From Galbibacter pacificus (lineage in GTDB: Bacteria; Bacteroidota; Bacteroidia; Flavobacteriales; Flavobacteriaceae), in assembly GCF_029603165.1 (NCBI RefSeq), contig NZ_JAQSVC010000001.1, forward strand, positions 992,001 to 1,056,000: 64,000 bases of DNA, read 5' to 3'. Numbering within the stretch: position 1 is the stretch's first letter; every line of letters starts with the position of its first letter. Shown here piece by piece: positions 17,972-27,280 of this stretch. The notes beneath the pieces are model-generated. The model was given only the letters and a program-made list of their open reading frames with translations. It was not told the DNA's origin and made no database searches. Made by a program: the position numbers and the translations under genes.

Positions 17972-20900
17972 TTAAAATTTTAAGTTGATTCCTAACTGAT
18001 ATGTAATAGAGCTTACGCGCCCTACACCTAAACCTGCACCTGCCCATTCCGGGTCGTACCCATCATAATCTGTAAATACAAAAGGATTTATAACGTTTGC
18101 GTATATCCTGAAATATTTAATATTTAATTTTTCAATTAGGTTATTGTTAAATGTATATCCCAATGCAATGTTTTTTACCTTTACAAAGGAAGCGTCCCTG
18201 TAATATCCTACGCCGTCGTCTTTCCAATAGGTCCCCATATTCCTTGGTTGTGGGTAACTATTTGAATATTGCGCGGGAACCCCGGCTTGGTTTTCCGGCA
18301 CGTACCAGTCGATATCCAATTTCTGGCGGCCACGGTCTTCTGTATTGGTGAAATTGGCATGGAAATTACTATAAACATACATACCTTGATTTGTTATTAC
18401 AGAAGCTGAGAGGTCAATATTGCCAACTTGTAGTTTGGTAAATAAACTACCGGACCAATCTGGGTTTGGAGTTCCTAAAAATATACGGTCGTCATTCGGG
18501 CTAATTACCCCATCGTTATTAATATCCCTTACTTTTGCTTCTCCTTCGCTTTGGTTGTATGATGCTGCTTCGGCAACTTCGTCACCTTGCCAAATACCAT
18601 CAAAGTCATAATTATATATTACATCAATGTCTTCTCCTATGAACCATCCATTTCCTACATCGTCTACTTCATCTTGACCATACAATTCTTCAACAGAATT
18701 TTTGTTTTTGGTAAAAGTAAGCGTGGTCGACCATGAAACTTTTTCATTGTCGATTATACGTCCTGTTAAACTGGCTTCCACCCCTGTGTTTTTTACCGAT
18801 CCAACATTGGCATTTATCAATGGCCAACCTGATTCCAATGGAAGGTTTTGTTCCATAATCAAATCATCAGAAAGCCTATCGTAAACATCTACGGTACCGC
18901 TAATACGGTTGTTAAAGAAACCATAGTCCAGACCAAAGTTCATTTCCCTGGTTTTTTCCCAGCCTAATACGGTATTCGCTAATTTACTGGGGAGCCAACC
19001 GTTGGCAGTAGTTCCGTTAAAATCGTAGTACAGTTGCTGGTCCAAGATATTTTGCGTGGAATAGGGGTCCACATTATTATTTCCGGTATAACCGTAACTA
19101 AGTCGTAATTTAAGGTTGGAAATGGTATTCGAATTGTTCAAGAAATTTTCTTCACTTATACGCCATGCAAAAGCTGCCGAGGGGAAGGTATCCCATTTTC
19201 TATCCTGTGCCAATAATGATGAACCGTCCCAACGGTTGGAGAGTGTAATTAAGTACTTGTCTTTATAGCCATAGTTGAGGCGCAGGGCATAAGAGCTTAA
19301 AGTTTGCTTAGAATAAGCCGACCCTAAATTGAAGGTGCTTTGTTCCCCGGAACCAAGATTGTAGAATCCCGTATCGAAAGGCATGTTTCTGGCGCTCTCA
19401 AAAGAACTTTCGCTCCTGCTGTAATATAAACTTTGAAGTGCCAAAAAATTAAAAGCGTGAACATCGTTAAATGTATAATCAATATTAAACTGGTTGTCCC
19501 ATGTGCCGTTAAAATTCTCACTGTTTTCAATAGATGCGGAAGCTTTGTTGTTATTGGAAACCCCGGTGGCCGTCATAGCGCCCCATGACTGTCCTCTTCT
19601 CGAACTGGTATATCCTGCGGAATAGGTTGTTTTAAACGATAACCAATCCAGTATGTTGTACTGAAAATACACATTTCCAATCCCGGTCCATCTTCGTGTT
19701 TCATCAGAAGTATTTCTAATCTCGAGAATTGGGTTGTAGGTACTGGTTTTGTCAATGACCATATTTCCATCTGCATCGGTTAGTTTTCCCGGTAGCGGAA
19801 ACAATCTCGTGCCGTCCAGTTCATAAGGGTTTAAGAAAGGATTTAGCCTAAATGCTTCCTGCATGGCAATATCACTACCATCTTGTTGTTCCGTCATGGC
19901 AACGGTAAAATTGGCACCTAATGAAAATTTATCGTTGATTTTTTTATCGAGCCCCGATTTAAAACTATATTTTTTAAGGGATTCATTTTCAATATTTCCT
20001 GTTTCGTTTTGAAGCCCTATACCTAAATTATACCCCAAACCATCATCGGTCCTTCCGGATACATTTACGTAATTGTTTTGTTGAATACCGGTTTTCAATA
20101 CGGCATCGTACCAATCGAACGTTTCGTTGTTATTGGCCCTTCTCAATAATTCTGAGTTGCGGGTACCAATTACTGCATTGTACAAAGTTTCTGGGGTTAC
20201 ATAGCCATCGGGGCCATCGCTTGCGGTTGCCAGATAAGCCGATTGATGGTAATACCACCATTTTTCACCGCCCATCATTTTAGGAAGCCTTGCTACTTCT
20301 TTTACCCCCATATAACTATCTAGGGAAACTGTAAAATCCGATGGTGCATTGGCGCCACTTTTTGTAGTAACAATTACCACCCCATTAGAACCCCTTGAAC
20401 CATAAATGGCCGTAGAGGATGCATCTTTTAAGATATCCATTCGCTCAATGTCCTCTGGGTTTAAAAAGTTAATATTGCTTGTGGGAACACCATCAACAAC
20501 AAAAAGCGGTCCTGAATTTCCACCCAGGGAATTCTTACCCCTAATAGTAATGTCATACCCGTCGCCAATACGTCCTGTTGATTGCGTAATTTGCACCCCC
20601 GGAACATTACCCTGCATGGCCTCCAGCGGATTGTTCATGCTCCTGTCGGTAAGGGTTTCGGTATCCATACTCCCCACAGCTCCGGTCAGATCGGATTTTT
20701 TCTGGGTACCATATCCAATTACAACTACTTCATCCAACGATTGCGTATCGGGCTCAAGAACAATGTTTATGGATGAAGCTCCATTTAAAGGAATTTCTTG
20801 AGTTTTGAAGCCAATATAGCTAATTATCAGTGTTGCATTTAGACTGGAGACGTTAATGGAATAATTTCCGTCAAAATCGGTTGTGGTTCCATTAGAACTC

Positions 20901-21076
20901 CCTTTTTCAACTACATTAACACCCGGTAAGGGTGTGCCAGTTTCTGTTTCAGTAATACTCCCTGTCACGGTCGTATTTTGCTGTCCAAAACTTAAGCTAC
21001 ATGCCAGCAAGCAAAGAGCTGTTGTAGCTTTTAAAAGCTTTGAAGGTTTTAAACGGTTAATAAAGTTAATTTTCAT
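17972..21076 (-). CDS. SusC/RagA TonB-dependent outer-membrane transporter (PUL 1)
   Basis: The 1034-residue protein has a signal peptide ending at FGQQ, a carboxypeptidase-D-like regulatory domain (about 33-118, GVNVVEKGSSNGTTTDFDGNY), a TonB-box-like segment LDEVVVIGYGTQKKSDLTG, a plug domain with the SusC signature DASSTAIYGSRGSNGVVIVTTK, and a beta-barrel ending in the aromatic terminus INLKF. It imports oligosaccharides with SusD. It heads the pectin operon and has an operator-promoter unit 60-100 bp upstream. Confidence 0.96.
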   Translation of the reverse strand: MKINFINRLKPSKLLKATTALCLLACSLSFGQQNTTVTGSITETETGTPLPGVNVVEKGSSNGTTTDFDGNYSINVSSLNATLIISYIGFKTQEIPLNGASSINIVLEPDTQSLDEVVVIGYGTQKKSDLTGAVGSMDTETLTDRSMNNPLEAMQGNVPGVQITQSTGRIGDGYDITIRGKNSLGGNSGPLFVVDGVPTSNINFLNPEDIERMDILKDASSTAIYGSRGSNGVVIVTTKSGANAPSDFTVSLDSYMGVKEVARLPKMMGGEKWWYYHQSAYLATASDGPDGYVTPETLYNAVIGTRNSELLRRANNNETFDWYDAVLKTGIQQNNYVNVSGRTDDGLGYNLGIGLQNETGNIENESLKKYSFKSGLDKKINDKFSLGANFTVAMTEQQDGSDIAMQEAFRLNPFLNPYELDGTRLFPLPGKLTDADGNMVIDKTSTYNPILEIRNTSDETRRWTGIGNVYFQYNILDWLSFKTTYSAGYTSSRRGQSWGAMTATGVSNNNKASASIENSENFNGTWDNQFNIDYTFNDVHAFNFLALQSLYYSRSESSFESARNMPFDTGFYNLGSGEQSTFNLGSAYSKQTLSSYALRLNYGYKDKYLITLSNRWDGSSLLAQDRKWDTFPSAAFAWRISEENFLNNSNTISNLKLRLSYGYTGNNNVDPYSTQNILDQQLYYDFNGTTANGWLPSKLANTVLGWEKTREMNFGLDYGFFNNRISGTVDVYDRLSDDLIMEQNLPLESGWPLINANVGSVKNTGVEASLTGRIIDNEKVSWSTTLTFTKNKNSVEELYGQDEVDDVGNGWFIGEDIDVIYNYDFDGIWQGDEVAEAASYNQSEGEAKVRDINNDGVISPNDDRIFLGTPNPDWSGSLFTKLQVGNIDLSASVITNQGMYVYSNFHANFTNTEDRGRQKLDIDWYVPENQAGVPAQYSNSYPQPRNMGTYWKDDGVGYYRDASFVKVKNIALGYTFNNNLIEKLNIKYFRIYANVINPFVFTDYDGYDPEWAGAGLGVGRVSSITYQLGINLKF

Positions 21077-21131
21077 AATTGCGTTAGCTTGGTTTTTGTA
21101 ATTTGGTTTAATCTGTTCGTGTTAGTTTTTT

Positions 21132-21145
21132 TGTAATCGATTGCA
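21132..21145 (-). promoter_or_regulatory. LacI-type operator of the susC1 operon
   Basis: TGTAATCGATTGCA differs at one position from the perfect palindrome TGTAATCGATTACA found ahead of kduI. The central CG is typical of LacI-family operators. It directly abuts the predicted susC1 -7 element (21146-21153), so a bound repressor would cover the transcription start. Confidence 0.75.
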
Positions 21146-21176
21146 CGAAACTAATGAAATACTACTAAAAAACAAA
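21146..21176 (-). promoter_or_regulatory. Predicted susC1 promoter
   Basis: On the minus strand, TTTG (21176-21173), a 19-bp spacer and TAGTTTCG (21153-21146, one mismatch to TAnnTTTG) form a Bacteroidota-type promoter. The operator begins at the next base, and the susC1 ATG is 70 bp downstream of the -7 element. Confidence 0.5.
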
Positions 21177-21317
21177 TTTTTTATCAAAAAAAATGATAAA
21201 TCGGTAATATAAAACCTTCAATTTTAACAAAATAGTATTACATTAGCATATATTTTATGGATTAAGGGGTGCTACATCCCTTAATTATAGAGCTTTTGAC
21301 CCTTTTATAGTTTAATT

Positions 21318-21331
21318 TGTAATCGATAACA
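21318..21331 (+). promoter_or_regulatory. LacI-type operator ahead of the regulator gene
   Basis: TGTAATCGATAACA is one mismatch from the perfect palindrome ahead of kduI. It lies 67 bp before the regulator ATG, which suggests autoregulation or looping with the site at 21132. Confidence 0.65.
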
Positions 21332-21397
21332 TAAAAATTAGCACTATAAACCAAAATAGTTACATTTGTAAGCTATTATCTATTAAAGGATAACAGA

Positions 21398-22411
21398 ATG
21401 AGTGAAAAAACTACCATTTACGATATAGCCAAGGCACTAAACATTACAGCTGCTACGGTTTCCAGGGCACTTAATAATAACCCGAAAATTAGTGCCGCTA
21501 CAAAAAAACTGGTCATGGAAACTGCGGCTAAGATGAATTACAAACAAAATAGGCTTGCACTGGCTCTTAAAAGCGGTAAGAGCAATAACGTTGGCGTTAT
21601 TGTTCCTTATATTGATAGAAATTTCTTCTCGGCAATTATAAGGGGCATTGAAGAAGAATTGTACCCGTTGGGCTATCATGTCATTATATGTCAAACGCAC
21701 GAGCAGGAAAGCACCGAAATCGATAATATCAATGCATTGCTCAATGCACAGGTTGACGGTATTTTAATGTCGGTTTCCAAGTTAACCACGCAAACGGACC
21801 ATTTTGAATACGTATTGGAAAAGAATGTGCCCTTGGTATTTTTTGACCGTAAAAAAGATTTAAAAGGTGTAAGTACCGTAACCATTGACGATTTTGAGGG
21901 CGGATACAGGGCAACCAAGCACCTAATTGACCAAGGCTGTAAACGCATTGCTCATTTATCGGGGGACTGGAGCCTAGAGATTTATAAAAATAGGTACGAA
22001 GGTTACAAGAAAGCATTGACCGATCATGGCATTGCCCTTAAAAAGGAATATGTAATTAAAACAAAAAGCGATATCCGGGCCGGTCAAAAGGCTTCAGAAA
22101 AGTTATTGATGCTCCCGGAACCACCCGATGCTATTTTCTCCTCCAGTGATTACGTGGCTTTGGGGGCCATTCAGCAGTTAAAGAAACATGGAATTAAAAT
22201 TCCCACCGAATTTTGTGTGGTGGGCTTCAGTAACGAGCCTTTCACCAAATTTTTAGAACTTTCCATGACAACGGTCGATCAATCGCCGGTGGAAATGGGC
22301 AAAATGGCTGCCAAGGTTTTTCTGGAGCAAGTAAAAGACTCGAACGTTAAAATAGAAAAAAAAGTGGTGCTTTCGCCCACTTTAAAAATAAGGATGTCTT
22401 CGGTTAAATAA
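21398..22411 (+). CDS. LacI-family transcriptional regulator (PUL 1 / uronate operon)
   Basis: The 337-residue protein has an N-terminal LacI helix-turn-helix (TIYDIAKALNITAATVSRAL, residues 5-24), a hinge helix (about 51-60) and a periplasmic-binding-protein-like effector domain beginning NNVGVIVPYI. Its position between susC1 and the uronate operon, with matching palindromes before susC1, itself and kduI, makes it the likely repressor of both units. The inducer is probably a pathway intermediate such as KDG or DKI; this is inferred. Its stop is 6 bp from the stop of uxaA, so the 3' ends converge. Confidence 0.92.
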   Translation: MSEKTTIYDIAKALNITAATVSRALNNNPKISAATKKLVMETAAKMNYKQNRLALALKSGKSNNVGVIVPYIDRNFFSAIIRGIEEELYPLGYHVIICQTHEQESTEIDNINALLNAQVDGILMSVSKLTTQTDHFEYVLEKNVPLVFFDRKKDLKGVSTVTIDDFEGGYRATKHLIDQGCKRIAHLSGDWSLEIYKNRYEGYKKALTDHGIALKKEYVIKTKSDIRAGQKASEKLLMLPEPPDAIFSSSDYVALGAIQQLKKHGIKIPTEFCVVGFSNEPFTKFLELSMTTVDQSPVEMGKMAAKVFLEQVKDSNVKIEKKVVLSPTLKIRMSSVK

Positions 22412-22417
22412 TGATGA

Positions 22418-24031
22418 TTACAGGGAAACACCTCTTTTCCAAGGGATAAAATCGTTTTGATTTAATGCCATGGCTTTCGACTTTTTCCCGCTAGCTATTT
22501 CTATGATATATTCCAATAGGATGCCTGCCATTTCTTCGATGGTTTTTTCGCCACGGATGATGGCCCCGGTATCGATATCGATTATATCGGGCATTTTTGA
22601 GGCGAGCTCGCTATTTGAAGCCACTTTTATTACCGGCGTTATCGGGTTCCCGGTCGGGGTTCCCAGACCTGTGGTAAACAATATAATATTGGCTCCAGAA
22701 CCGGCCATGGCGGTGGTGCTTTCTACATCATTTCCGGGTGTGCACAGGAGGTTTAACCCTGGTTTGGTGGCATATTCGGTATAATCCAGAACATCGGTAA
22801 TGGGAGAGGTGCCTCCTTTTTTGGCGGCCCCTGCCGATTTCATGGCATCGGTTATGAGTCCGTCTTTAATATTTCCGGGCGAAGGGTTCATATCGAAGCC
22901 CGATCCCGCGTCTACAACAGATTTTTCGAAATCTTTCATAAGCTTCAAAAAGCGTTCTGCTTGGGAGTCGTCGATGCAACGGTTTACCAATTCTTGCTCC
23001 ACGCCACAGAGCTCCGGGAATTCTGATAAAATTGCTGTTCCTTTTAAAGCGGCCAGAATGTCTGAAACATGACCAAGGGTCGGGTTGGCGGAAATACCTG
23101 AAAACCCGTCGGAACCCCCACATTCCAGTCCTATTTTAAGTTTAGAAAGAGGCGCAGGTTTACGTACTATTTTATTGGCCTTTTTTATTTCCTCAAAAGA
23201 TTCTTCAATAATGGTATTGAGCATGTTTTCAATGGTTCCCATTTGTTGTTGCTCATAGATTAAAATAGGCTTTTCGTTATCCGGGGAAACTTCATTTAAG
23301 GCATCTTTAAAAATCTTGATCTGCAAATTCTGGCAACCAAGGCTCAATACCGTGGCCCCGGCTACATTTGGGTTGTTAACATAGCCGGCCAAAAGCCTTG
23401 CCAATGTTTCCGAGTCTTGGCGGATACCACCGCAGCCTCCTTGATGCGTAATAAATTTTACTTCAACGTTGTTAAAAACGGGGACTTGCCCTGAAGTGGT
23501 TTCTTCTTGACCGGCACCTTCCTTTTTATTGATAAGGGACCGAAGTAACAATCGGTGTTTGTTGATGTCTTCATTTAAAAGCTCTTTTTCGAAAACTTCT
23601 TTTAGGACTTCAATATTTCTATTTTCGCAAAATACCAAAGGAAAAAACAGCCAGACATTACGGGTACCTACCTGCCCGTCTTTACGATGGTAGCCGGAAA
23701 AAGTCTTGTTTTCCCATTTTTTTACATCGGGTGCTTCCCAATTGTAGGTGGCGGTTTTTCCAGATACCTTTTCACTTTGGTGTTTTACGTTTTCGGTGGT
23801 GATAACGTCTCCCTTTTCTATGTTTTGGCCTGCACTGCCTACCAACACACCGTACATAATGATACGGTCCCCGGGATTAAAAGCTTGCAGCGCAATTTTA
23901 TGTTTGGCCTTTACGTTGGTGGTTGGTATAACGTTTTCACCTTCAAAGGTAATGGAATCTCCGGCCGATAGGTTTTTTAGTGCAACGGCCACATTATCTG
24001 AAGGGTGTACCTTAATTAACTTCTTTTCCAT
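22418..24031 (-). CDS. uxaA: Altronate dehydratase
   Basis: The 537-residue enzyme joins an N-terminal SAF domain (about 1-95, with KIALQAFNPGDRIIMYGVLVG) to the UxaA/GarD dehydratase domain. That domain starts at GYHRKDGQVGTRN and includes HQGGCGG and LGLECGGSDGFSG-type Cys/Gly motifs. It dehydrates D-altronate to 2-keto-3-deoxygluconate in galacturonate catabolism. It is somewhat longer than the roughly 495-residue E. coli enzyme. It is the last gene of the ten-gene operon that starts at kduI. Confidence 0.94.
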   Translation of the reverse strand: MEKKLIKVHPSDNVAVALKNLSAGDSITFEGENVIPTTNVKAKHKIALQAFNPGDRIIMYGVLVGSAGQNIEKGDVITTENVKHQSEKVSGKTATYNWEAPDVKKWENKTFSGYHRKDGQVGTRNVWLFFPLVFCENRNIEVLKEVFEKELLNEDINKHRLLLRSLINKKEGAGQEETTSGQVPVFNNVEVKFITHQGGCGGIRQDSETLARLLAGYVNNPNVAGATVLSLGCQNLQIKIFKDALNEVSPDNEKPILIYEQQQMGTIENMLNTIIEESFEEIKKANKIVRKPAPLSKLKIGLECGGSDGFSGISANPTLGHVSDILAALKGTAILSEFPELCGVEQELVNRCIDDSQAERFLKLMKDFEKSVVDAGSGFDMNPSPGNIKDGLITDAMKSAGAAKKGGTSPITDVLDYTEYATKPGLNLLCTPGNDVESTTAMAGSGANIILFTTGLGTPTGNPITPVIKVASNSELASKMPDIIDIDTGAIIRGEKTIEEMAGILLEYIIEIASGKKSKAMALNQNDFIPWKRGVSL

Positions 24032-24042
24032 AACTCATCATT

Positions 24043-25497
24043 TTAAACATTCTGAAGATAGGCCTTAAAGTTTTCAAAGCCTTTTTCAACACCGTGGCCT
24101 TCAATTTCCTTTAGGGCCATTGTTATCGCTTGTTTAAGTCCGTTTATATTGCTTAAGTCTTCATCCCAGAACAAAGTTTCTGAAAGAATGGTTTCAGAAA
24201 TGGTTTCCATGGAATTTACAGTCCAAACATCCTTAAATTTATTTACAATGCTTTTGTCGTCATGGACCGGGAGTAGCTTACCGTTCCATTCGCCTTTGTA
24301 AAACCGTATTAGGCATGCCAGTGCAAAAGTTAGGTGAGGAGGAGGGGTTTTGTTTATTTCAATATAGCCTTTTAGGCTTGGCAATACCCTTACCTTGAAT
24401 TTTGATATTGAATTTAGGGCAATGCTGGAAAGTTGATGTTTAATAAACGGATTCCTAAAGCGGTCCAATATATCATTTGCAAAATTTTGCAGTTCTTTTT
24501 TGTCCATGTTCAGGGTTGGGATAATTTCGTTAAAAACCGCTTTTTGAACAAAATCCCCCGTAAAACCATTATCTATGGTCTCTTTTACGGTTTCATTCCC
24601 ATAGAGTAAAGAAAACGGGACCATGGTGGTATGGGCACCATTGAGTATCCTTACCTTTCGGGTGCGGTATGGTTGCATGTTTTTTACAACCAGTACATTT
24701 AACCCTGTTTTGCCAAAAGGAAGTTTTTCTTTGAGATTCTCATCCCCTTCAATTACCCAGAGGAAGAATTTTTCGGCTGAAACGATTAAATCATCTTCAT
24801 AATCGAGTTCTTTGCGGTATGTTTCAATATCATCCTTTGGATATCCGGGAACAATTCTATCTACCAAAGTATTATGAAAAGTATTGTGGTTTAGCAACCA
24901 GTTTTTAAAGGCATGGTCGAGTTCCCAAAGGTCGATATATTTTAAAATAATTTCTTTTAAGGTATCTGCATTGTAATTTATCAATTCGCACGGGATGATG
25001 GTCAGCCCTTTGTTTGGGCTTCCTTGGAAATAATTGTAGCGTTCCAACAACAAGCGAGTTAGTTTTGCCGGAAAGGAAGCAGGAGGCTGCATGTTTGGGG
25101 TATCGTTTGGATTAAAAGCAATACCGGCTTCAGTGGTATTGGAAATGATAAACTCCAATTCTTCTTCCTTGGCCAAGTCTAAATACTCTTGAAAGTGAGT
25201 GTACGGGTCAATTCCCCGAACAATGCTGGTAATCAATTCTTTTTCCTGAACCTCTTCGCCTTGATAAAGACCTTTCATAAAAAGGGTATACAATCCATCT
25301 TGCTCATTTAGTTTGGCTACCATGCCTCCGGCCAATGGTTGAACCACGGCCACTCCGGCATTGAAATTGCATTTTTGGTTAAGGGTATGAACGGCATAAT
25401 CTACAAAAGCCCTTAAAAAGTTCCCTTCGCCAAACTGGACAATCTTGACAGGAGGTTTTGTTTGGTGGGTTTTAATGTTTCTATTTAATTTTTTCAT
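24043..25497 (-). CDS. uxaB: Tagaturonate reductase (altronate oxidoreductase)
   Basis: The 484-residue enzyme matches the length of E. coli UxaB (about 483). It belongs to the polyol/mannitol dehydrogenase superfamily, with the nucleotide-binding start VKIVQFGEGNFLRAFVDY (17-34) and the family block VRILNGAHTTMVPFSLLYG (about 282-300). It reduces D-tagaturonate to D-altronate with NADH, between UxaC and UxaA. It is encoded 11 bp upstream of uxaA on the same mRNA. A fructuronate-reductase role is less likely, because an SDR-type enzyme for that step is encoded at 34.4 kb. Confidence 0.93.
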   Translation of the reverse strand: MKKLNRNIKTHQTKPPVKIVQFGEGNFLRAFVDYAVHTLNQKCNFNAGVAVVQPLAGGMVAKLNEQDGLYTLFMKGLYQGEEVQEKELITSIVRGIDPYTHFQEYLDLAKEEELEFIISNTTEAGIAFNPNDTPNMQPPASFPAKLTRLLLERYNYFQGSPNKGLTIIPCELINYNADTLKEIILKYIDLWELDHAFKNWLLNHNTFHNTLVDRIVPGYPKDDIETYRKELDYEDDLIVSAEKFFLWVIEGDENLKEKLPFGKTGLNVLVVKNMQPYRTRKVRILNGAHTTMVPFSLLYGNETVKETIDNGFTGDFVQKAVFNEIIPTLNMDKKELQNFANDILDRFRNPFIKHQLSSIALNSISKFKVRVLPSLKGYIEINKTPPPHLTFALACLIRFYKGEWNGKLLPVHDDKSIVNKFKDVWTVNSMETISETILSETLFWDEDLSNINGLKQAITMALKEIEGHGVEKGFENFKAYLQNV

Positions 25498-25519
25498 TTT
25501 TATAGCGTAGCATTTTTAT

Positions 25520-26815
25520 TTATAAATCGAATAAACTTGGTAACCAAAGCGTAAGTTGTGGAAAGTAGGTTACGAGGAACAGGGCAAAGATCATTGCCAA
25601 AAACATAGGAATTAATGGTTTTACCACTTTTTGTATGGTTGTATTTGCCACCCCGACGCCCACAAACAGTACCGAACCAACGGGAGGCGTACACAAACCT
25701 ATACAGAGGTTCAGTACCATGATAATACCAAAATGTACAGGATCCATGCCCAATTTGGTTACCACGGGTAAAAAAATAGGGGTGAAAATTAGTACCGCCG
25801 GGGTCATATCCATAAAAATCCCTACAAACAATAAGAGCAGGTTGATTATAAGCAGGATTATAATGGGGTTATCGCTAATGCCCAACAGAACACTACTGAT
25901 ATTTTGAGGGATGTTCTCGTATGACATTACCCACGACATACTCATCGATGCGCCTATCAATAACATTACAATGGCGGTTGTCGCGGCAGAATCCAATAAA
26001 ACCTGCGGAAGGTTTTTAAATGATATTTCCTTGTAGAGAATCCCTAAAACCAAAGTGTACAATACTGCAATGGCTGAAGCTTCAGTAGCGGTAAACACAC
26101 CTATAACTATTCCGCCGATAACAACTACAAGTAAAAATAAACTGGGAAGGGCATCGATAAAAGTTTTAAAAACTTCTTTTAAAGAACTTCTTTTACCAAC
26201 CTTATATTTTTTCTTTTTTGCCCAAACAGCAGCCACAATCATTAAAAAAAGCCCTGTTAATATTCCCGGGATATACCCGGCAAGGAACAGTGCTGCAATA
26301 GAAACCCCGCCACTGGCAAGAGAATAGACAATTAGCACATTACTGGGCGGTATTACCAATCCCGTAGTTGCAGAGGTAATATTTACGGCCACGCCAAATT
26401 GCTTGGAATACCCTTCTTTTTCCATTTCAGGGCCCAAAATGCTTCCCATGGCCGATGCAGAGGCCATGGCCGACCCGGCAATGGCACCCATTAACATGGC
26501 AGCGATAACATTAATCAATGCAAGCCCGCCCGGAAGCGAGCCTACCAAGGTTTTGGCAAAGGCAATAAGCCGATGGGCAATCCCTCCTTTGTTCATTAAT
26601 TGGCCCGAGAGAATAAAAAAAGGAATTGCCAAGAGGGCAAAACTGTCGAGGCCAGTGGCCATTCGTTGCGATACTGTTGTAAAAGCCGGTAATGCCGAAA
26701 TACTTACCAACATTGTTAACAAAGATGAAATGGTAATACTCCACGCAACGGGGGTTCCAATAGCCAATAAAGCTATAAAGCTAATTACCAATACAAGTAC
26801 AGGTATATATTCCAT
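25520..26815 (-). CDS. TRAP transporter large permease (DctM type)
   Basis: The 431-residue protein is almost entirely hydrophobic, with about 12 membrane segments, and has the DctM signature blocks IPFFILSGQLMNKGGIAHRL and LVIPPSNVLIVYS. It forms the ion-coupled channel of a tripartite TRAP importer. The small permease (1 bp upstream) and the binding protein are encoded next to it. Its location inside a uronate operon points to hexuronate, or unsaturated uronate, as cargo. Confidence 0.94.
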   Translation of the reverse strand: MEYIPVLVLVISFIALLAIGTPVAWSITISSLLTMLVSISALPAFTTVSQRMATGLDSFALLAIPFFILSGQLMNKGGIAHRLIAFAKTLVGSLPGGLALINVIAAMLMGAIAGSAMASASAMGSILGPEMEKEGYSKQFGVAVNITSATTGLVIPPSNVLIVYSLASGGVSIAALFLAGYIPGILTGLFLMIVAAVWAKKKKYKVGKRSSLKEVFKTFIDALPSLFLLVVVIGGIVIGVFTATEASAIAVLYTLVLGILYKEISFKNLPQVLLDSAATTAIVMLLIGASMSMSWVMSYENIPQNISSVLLGISDNPIIILLIINLLLLFVGIFMDMTPAVLIFTPIFLPVVTKLGMDPVHFGIIMVLNLCIGLCTPPVGSVLFVGVGVANTTIQKVVKPLIPMFLAMIFALFLVTYFPQLTLWLPSLFDL

Positions 26816-26816
26816 G

Positions 26817-27278
26817 TTATGATTTCTTTAAAATATCCGAAGTTTTATAAAAAATAATGAGTAAGCCACTTATTGGAATTACCAAATAAACAACTGCCAA
26901 CGGTACGTTAAGGGCTGGCGAGTGTTGACCGAGAATGTAGCTTATGTAAACAAGGCGTATGCCCCCAATAACAAATGCAACCAAGGCAAACAATATAATT
27001 AATACATTTACCAATATTTTAAGCTTTTGCTGTGTTTTGGTACTGGCTTTGGACGGAAGTACGTCTATGGCCACGTGCATGTTCCGCCCGGAAACATATG
27101 CAGCGCCCAATACCCCGACCCATATCATTAAATAGCGGGCCAGTTCGTCTGTAAAAGAGCTTGGGGTTCCGGTAACATAACGTGTAAATACCTGCCACAA
27201 TACGTTTATAACCATAATGGCCATTATTAAAACGAGGAATCTGCCCAAGAGAAGGTCTATCTTTTTTCTAATGTCCAT
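26817..27278 (-). CDS. TRAP transporter small permease (DctQ type)
   Basis: The 153-residue membrane protein has four hydrophobic helices and the DctQ-typical stretch TDELARYLMIWVGVLGAAY (about 43-61). It pairs with the large permease at the inner membrane. The stop of the binding-protein gene is 2 bp upstream, and the next gene begins almost immediately, so all three TRAP genes are one unit. Confidence 0.93.
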   Translation of the reverse strand: MDIRKKIDLLLGRFLVLIMAIMVINVLWQVFTRYVTGTPSSFTDELARYLMIWVGVLGAAYVSGRNMHVAIDVLPSKASTKTQQKLKILVNVLIILFALVAFVIGGIRLVYISYILGQHSPALNVPLAVVYLVIPISGLLIIFYKTSDILKKS

Positions 27279-27280
27279 GC

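Larger units (their letters stand above)
21077..21397. other. Divergent regulatory region between susC1 and the LacI-type regulator
   Basis: This 321-bp AT-rich region holds no gene. It contains two copies of the TGTAATCGAT-type palindrome (21132-21145 and 21318-21331), a promoter layout for susC1 (21146-21176), and TACATTTG (21361-21368), a possible -7 element for the regulator gene. Confidence 0.8.
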
